Positions 15,298 through 18,027 of a DNA stretch of 18,027 bases are shown one piece after another (positions within the stretch are counted from its first letter, which is position 1; each line of letters begins with the position of its first letter). Under the pieces are notes generated by a model. That model had not been told where the DNA came from. It made no database searches and saw only the letters and a list, made by a program, of their open reading frames with translations. The position numbers and the translations under genes are program-made. Source of the DNA: Thermoplasmata archaeon (GTDB lineage Archaea > Thermoplasmatota > Thermoplasmata > Thermoplasmatales > Thermoplasmataceae); assembly GCA_021797055.1 (NCBI GenBank), contig JAKAAI010000036.1, positions 1 to 18,027 on the forward strand, in the 5' to 3' direction.

Positions 15298-15957
15298 TAG
15301 CATTCTTGACACTGTTTGGTGATCAAGGTCAGTTGTTATGAGAGGAATATTTTCAATCTCTGCAAGCCTGACTGCAAGTTCATCGATCCTACCAGCCTTT
15401 ATATAGACGACAGCTGCCGGTTTTAGTGGGTGTACACGTATCGCAATCATAGGGCTTCTGCCCATCTTGACCTCTGTGAAACATATCACACGCTGACTGG
15501 ACCAACCGTACAATACGGAATATTCAGAATAGGAGAAAGAGAGAATCGCCTTGATTCCATCCACAATCGTATATCCCATGACATGTCTCGACGTTGCCAC
15601 ATTTGAAACGTTGGTGCCCTTGATCGCTTTTATAATTTCATCAAGTGCGACCTCATGGTCGTAATCGCGAATGTCAAGAAGTGCATCAGAAGGTACACCG
15701 GAGGTATATCTACGAATCAGGTTTCCACCGCGTGATCGATCTATCTCAATAAGCGCATGGACAATCTTCTTTATCGAAGAGACTCCGGGTGATCTTCTCC
15801 TTCCAGATTCATAATCGCTTATAACTGATGGTGAAATGTTTAGGTACATAGCAAGCTCATGCTTGCTTACCCCAAACTCTTCCCTCCACTTCCTGATTGC
15901 AGCTCCAGGATCCTCGGATATTGTGATTTCCCCTGCCATCTTTTCTTCCAGCATCAT
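15283..15957 (-). CDS. XRE-type helix-turn-helix regulator with archaeal C-terminal domain
   Basis: A 224-aa putative transcription factor. Residues 20-70 form a Cro/C1-type helix-turn-helix (FGVSKHELAMYLNISPSVIS, then DYESGRRRSPGVSSIKKI), with the DYESGRR turn typical of the family. The rest (about 75-224) is an alpha/beta domain with no recognised enzyme motif. This architecture, a short HTH plus a conserved C-terminal domain of about 150 residues, matches archaeal predicted regulators I associate with COG1709; that is from memory, not a search. The start could be the ATG at 15957 or the adjacent in-frame ATG at 15954. The promoter is not clear; an AT-rich stretch at 15989-15997 lies about 36 nt upstream. 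It converges with and overlaps ftsY by 15 bp, so read-through from either side may cause mutual interference. Confidence 0.87.
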   Translation of the reverse strand: MMLEEKMAGEITISEDPGAAIRKWREEFGVSKHELAMYLNISPSVISDYESGRRRSPGVSSIKKIVHALIEIDRSRGGNLIRRYTSGVPSDALLDIRDYDHEVALDEIIKAIKGTNVSNVATSRHVMGYTIVDGIKAILSFSYSEYSVLYGWSSQRVICFTEVKMGRSPMIAIRVHPLKPAAVVYIKAGRIDELAVRLAEIENIPLITTDLDHQTVSRMLSGIA

Positions 15958-16155
15958 TGTGGGTAACCTACATCATTTAGTTGCAGATGATATTAACTGT
16001 CCGGTAGATCTGTTTAGTTCCTGCTTATTTTTGCTGAATTCTAAAGATCTGAGGTCCCTGAACACATCGCACTTCACCTGCAGATAGATGTTATAGGGTC
16101 TATCAGGTAATTAATTTTATGTGCCCGGAATGGTTTCCATTCAATAAGGATGTTT
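15958..16155. other. Intergenic region between two minus-strand regulators
   Basis: About 200 bp between the Tfx-family gene and the XRE regulator. No tRNA fold, long repeat or convincing small gene was found. It should contain the promoter of the XRE regulator at its left end and a termination signal for the Tfx gene at its right; neither is obvious. Confidence 0.35.
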
Positions 16156-16575
16156 TCAGGCCCCACTTAGAATGAACCATCTTCCGCTATGGAGTACAAT
16201 TACATTCAACGGATCCTTAAGTCTACCGCCATCTATCCTTCCGAATGTACCGGAACGCAATGAAGACAGGATATCAATTATATTTCCCTTAATCTTTATC
16301 CCGTGTTTGTCACAGAAGTCAAGGATCTCCCTGACTGCGTTTAAAAGATCGGTACCGGCTTCTATCTTAAGGGTCAGGGAATCCTTCATTGATTGAAGAT
16401 ATCTGATCGTGTTGACAGCTTCCTCGATTTTTTTATTTATTCTCGATTCCATTATTATAACGTTCTTTTCACCTGTGCCAATCATTGAAGCAATCTGTTT
16501 TGTAGAGAGACCGGATGCTCTTAGGCCAATTATTTCAGCTTGCCTGCGCGTTAGAATTGTGTTGGAATAATTCAC
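16156..16575 (-). CDS. Tfx-family DNA-binding protein
   Basis: A 139-aa regulator with an N-terminal helix-turn-helix (ILTRRQAEIIGLRASGLSTK, then QIASMIGTGEKNV, about residues 7-39), which is the signature of Tfx, followed by a helical and a small C-terminal sensing domain ending in HSGRWFILSGA. Tfx of Methanothermobacter binds downstream of the molybdenum formylmethanofuran dehydrogenase promoter, so the family has a known link to molybdenum metabolism. Here it is divergent from a Wtp-type oxyanion transporter with 84 bp between start codons, which strongly suggests that it controls that transporter and itself. The initiator is GTG at 16573-16575, with a TATA-like TTTTTATTTACC (minus strand, 16594-16605) about 25 nt upstream. 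The fit to Tfx is good; the regulated metal is inferred from context. Confidence 0.88.
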   Translation of the reverse strand: MNYSNTILTRRQAEIIGLRASGLSTKQIASMIGTGEKNVIIMESRINKKIEEAVNTIRYLQSMKDSLTLKIEAGTDLLNAVREILDFCDKHGIKIKGNIIDILSSLRSGTFGRIDGGRLKDPLNVIVLHSGRWFILSGA

Positions 16576-16659
16576 TCTAAGTGTATACGGTAGGTAAATA
16601 AAAATGTTTACTTTTTCTTGATAGTAAAGGTTATTATTAACATTGCTTATATCCGATAA
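16576..16659. promoter_or_regulatory. Divergent tfx/wtpA promoter region with repeated GTAAA half-sites
   Basis: Both promoters lie in 84 bp. Leftward, the TATA-like box for the Tfx gene spans about 16594-16606. Rightward, GTTATTATTAAC at about 16630-16641 is centred 25 nt before the wtpA ATG. Three GTAAA half-sites occur in alternating orientation: GTAAA at 16594-16598, TTTAC at 16607-16611 and GTAAA at 16624-16628. The last two extend to a 6-bp inverted repeat, TTTACT-N10-AGTAAA (16607-16628), ending exactly where the wtpA TATA box begins; the first lies inside the Tfx TATA box. The layout suits one regulator acting on both promoters. Confidence 0.5.
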
Positions 16660-17679
16660 ATGAAGAAATATAGAATTATAGCAGCGGTAATCGTGGTTGT
16701 AGCTCTCTTTTTATCCGTTTACTTGATCGTTCCGGAACATAAACAGAGTCTTGTCATATATTCTGCAGATGCGTATGTTGGAGAAGTCAACTCATTGATC
16801 TCGGGCTTCCATAATGCAACAGGATTTGCCGTTGATACTTCCATAGGAGGGGGTTCATTCGCCATAGGGCATGAAATTGGAAATGGTGTCCCGGCCAACC
16901 TGTTCTTCTCTGTCTCAAGGTCAGCCTATACCAGGCAGTATCTAGGCTCAAAATATTATAGTGGATGGGCAGTAGCTCTTGCTGGCGATTCCCTTGTTCT
17001 AGCTTATTCCAGGAATAACCTTAACGCTGCTGATACCTCTCTTATTAACAATTTTAATACGGCTTATCAAAGTAACAACACAAGTCTATTTTCTAACGCT
17101 TTTGATTCTCTTACCTCTGGATCTTTTAAGGTCGGAATTTCTAATGCAAGCAGCGATCCCGCAGGTCTGAGGGCATATATTTCGCTTGAAATAGCAGGTT
17201 ATTTGTATTCTGATGGTAACGAATCGTACTACATACACAGATTGATCTCTAATGATGGTCTTGTCTCTGCTTCAAATGCAGCAGATCTTGTTGCACCTCT
17301 TGAAACTGGCCAGGTTTCATTTCTATACATTTACAGATCGGCTGCAATTTCAAAAGGACTTGACTATATCACACTGCCTGATCAATTGAATTTCGGGAAT
17401 TACTCGTTGACAACCTTTTATTCTAACTTTTCATATCAAACGCAGACTGGCCTGATCCATGGGTTTCCTGTCTACCTTTATGTATCTATTCCTGCAAACG
17501 AGTCCCTTATTTCAGAATCGCAGAAATTTGTGGAATATTCAATAGAAAACAGGTATATACTTGTAGATTTTGGTATGATAACTGCTGGCAAACCTATGAT
17601 ATTCTTTAATAATACCTCTCCTTCTTTCCTTTCGCAGTATATGAAAAATAACACCTTGTTATACGGTGGAAATCTATGA
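16660..17679 (+). CDS. wtpA: Tungstate/molybdate ABC transporter substrate-binding protein (WtpA-like)
   Basis: A 339-aa extracellular binding protein. A single N-terminal hydrophobic helix (residues 5-24) acts as signal or membrane anchor; there is no lipobox cysteine. The mature part has the ModA/WtpA layout: LVIYSADAY (31-39), GGGSFAIGHEI (63-73) for oxyanion contact, SSDPAGLRAY (164-173) with Asp166, and YIYRSAAISKGLDYITLP (223-240). In WtpA of Pyrococcus furiosus, tungsten is held by two carboxylates; Asp166 matches one, while the place I expect for the glutamate before YRS is Ile224. It is divergent from a Tfx-family regulator and precedes a permease of the same system by 10 nt. Molybdate or tungstate is the best-supported ligand; sulfate or another oxyanion is not excluded. 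Confidence 0.85.
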   Translation: MKKYRIIAAVIVVVALFLSVYLIVPEHKQSLVIYSADAYVGEVNSLISGFHNATGFAVDTSIGGGSFAIGHEIGNGVPANLFFSVSRSAYTRQYLGSKYYSGWAVALAGDSLVLAYSRNNLNAADTSLINNFNTAYQSNNTSLFSNAFDSLTSGSFKVGISNASSDPAGLRAYISLEIAGYLYSDGNESYYIHRLISNDGLVSASNAADLVAPLETGQVSFLYIYRSAAISKGLDYITLPDQLNFGNYSLTTFYSNFSYQTQTGLIHGFPVYLYVSIPANESLISESQKFVEYSIENRYILVDFGMITAGKPMIFFNNTSPSFLSQYMKNNTLLYGGNL

Positions 17680-17689
17680 GGCAAGGCAT

Positions 17690-18027
17690 TTGAAAAGATC
17701 GAACGGAATAATACGGAGAGATGCTCTCTGGCTGATTGCATCAGTAACGGCATGGATTCTTGTAATACCAGTAGCCCTGATCCTGATTTACGGCTTCTTT
17801 TTCTACAGGTCATCTACCGGGTTTGGCCTTGCAGTATTCAGATCAATAGCGCTCACCCTCCTGACGTCAGCACTTTCTGCAATCATAATATTTATTGTCT
17901 TCACGCCACTCGCTTACGAACTTGCCAGCAGAGCACACAGGGCAATGGAGACAGTATCAGATATACCGGCAAGCATCCCTCATCCGATTGTTGGAATAGC
18001 ATTTCTCATTATGGATAGCCCGATAAC
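17690..18027 (+). CDS. wtpB: Molybdate/tungstate ABC transporter permease (WtpB/ModB-like), partial
   Basis: 112 codons are visible and the gene runs off the right edge. The start is TTG at 17690-17692 (KRSNGIIRRDALW follows), with a GAGG element about 8 nt upstream that can pair with the 16S rRNA; the nearby ATG at 17676 is out of frame and stops after five codons. The protein begins with a basic cytoplasmic end, then a membrane helix (about residues 13-36), a second helix (about 46-72), and the start of the coupling loop: ELASRAHRAMETVSDIPASI followed by PHPIVGIAFLI, which is the hallmark of ModB/WtpB/CysT permeases just before the next helix. It lies 10 nt after wtpA, so the genes form one operon; a WtpC-type ATPase would be expected beyond the window. 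Confidence 0.88.
   Translation, partial: MKRSNGIIRRDALWLIASVTAWILVIPVALILIYGFFFYRSSTGFGLAVFRSIALTLLTSALSAIIIFIVFTPLAYELASRAHRAMETVSDIPASIPHPIVGIAFLIMDSPI

Noticed and set aside
15836..16087. 83-codon plus-strand open frame reaching into the gap between the two regulators
   Set aside because: Its first half is antisense to the helix-turn-helix coding region and its second half shows no coding character or promoter.
1..18027. tRNA genes, CRISPR arrays, complete insertion sequences
   Set aside because: No cloverleaf-like segment, regularly spaced repeat or transposase with terminal repeats was seen in the intergenic regions. The fragment at 1-79 is too short to call a mobile element.

Overview
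The window looks like a chromosomal segment of an archaeon, most likely a euryarchaeon of the Thermoplasmata type. This is inferred from gene content: prefoldin alpha next to FtsY, an archaeal-type phosphoglycerate kinase, a Tfx-family regulator beside a Wtp-type tungstate/molybdate transporter, and a sulfoquinovose synthase of the Agl3 kind. TATA-like boxes sit about 22-27 nt before many start codons, which fits largely leaderless transcription. Base composition is moderately AT-rich. I saw no rRNA, tRNA or CRISPR array. No complete insertion sequence is visible.

Layout. 1-79 (-) is the start of a gene leaving the left edge. 110-477 (-) holds a frameshifted remnant, lying directly behind a 475-aa secreted or surface protein gene (478-1905, -). 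2315-4680 (+) is a two-gene ABC exporter operon with a perfect palindrome in its promoter. 4700-8757 (-) is a three-gene phospho-signalling operon in the order zinc-ribbon/FHA protein, 873-aa polytopic membrane Ser/Thr kinase, PP2C phosphatase. 8861-9481 (-) is a MarC-family membrane protein and 9549-10472 (-) an unrecognised 307-aa protein. 10678-11847 (+) is UDP-sulfoquinovose synthase, converging with a 12-bp overlap on a sugar-phosphate nucleotidyltransferase (11836-12594, -); together they could make UDP-glucose and convert it to UDP-sulfoquinovose for surface glycans. 12740-15297 (+) is a tight pgk-pfdA-ftsY operon converging with a 15-bp overlap on an XRE-type regulator (15283-15957, -). 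16156-16575 (-) is a Tfx-family regulator divergent from a Wtp-like oxyanion ABC transporter (16660-18027, +), which leaves the right edge in its permease gene.

The most interesting system is the FHA/kinase/PP2C operon. It contains a writer, a reader and an eraser of protein threonine/serine phosphorylation, with the kinase carried on about 14 membrane helices and with unusual catalytic-loop and FHA residues. Second is the Tfx-Wtp divergon, whose short intergenic region carries repeated GTAAA half-sites and suggests local control of molybdate/tungstate uptake.
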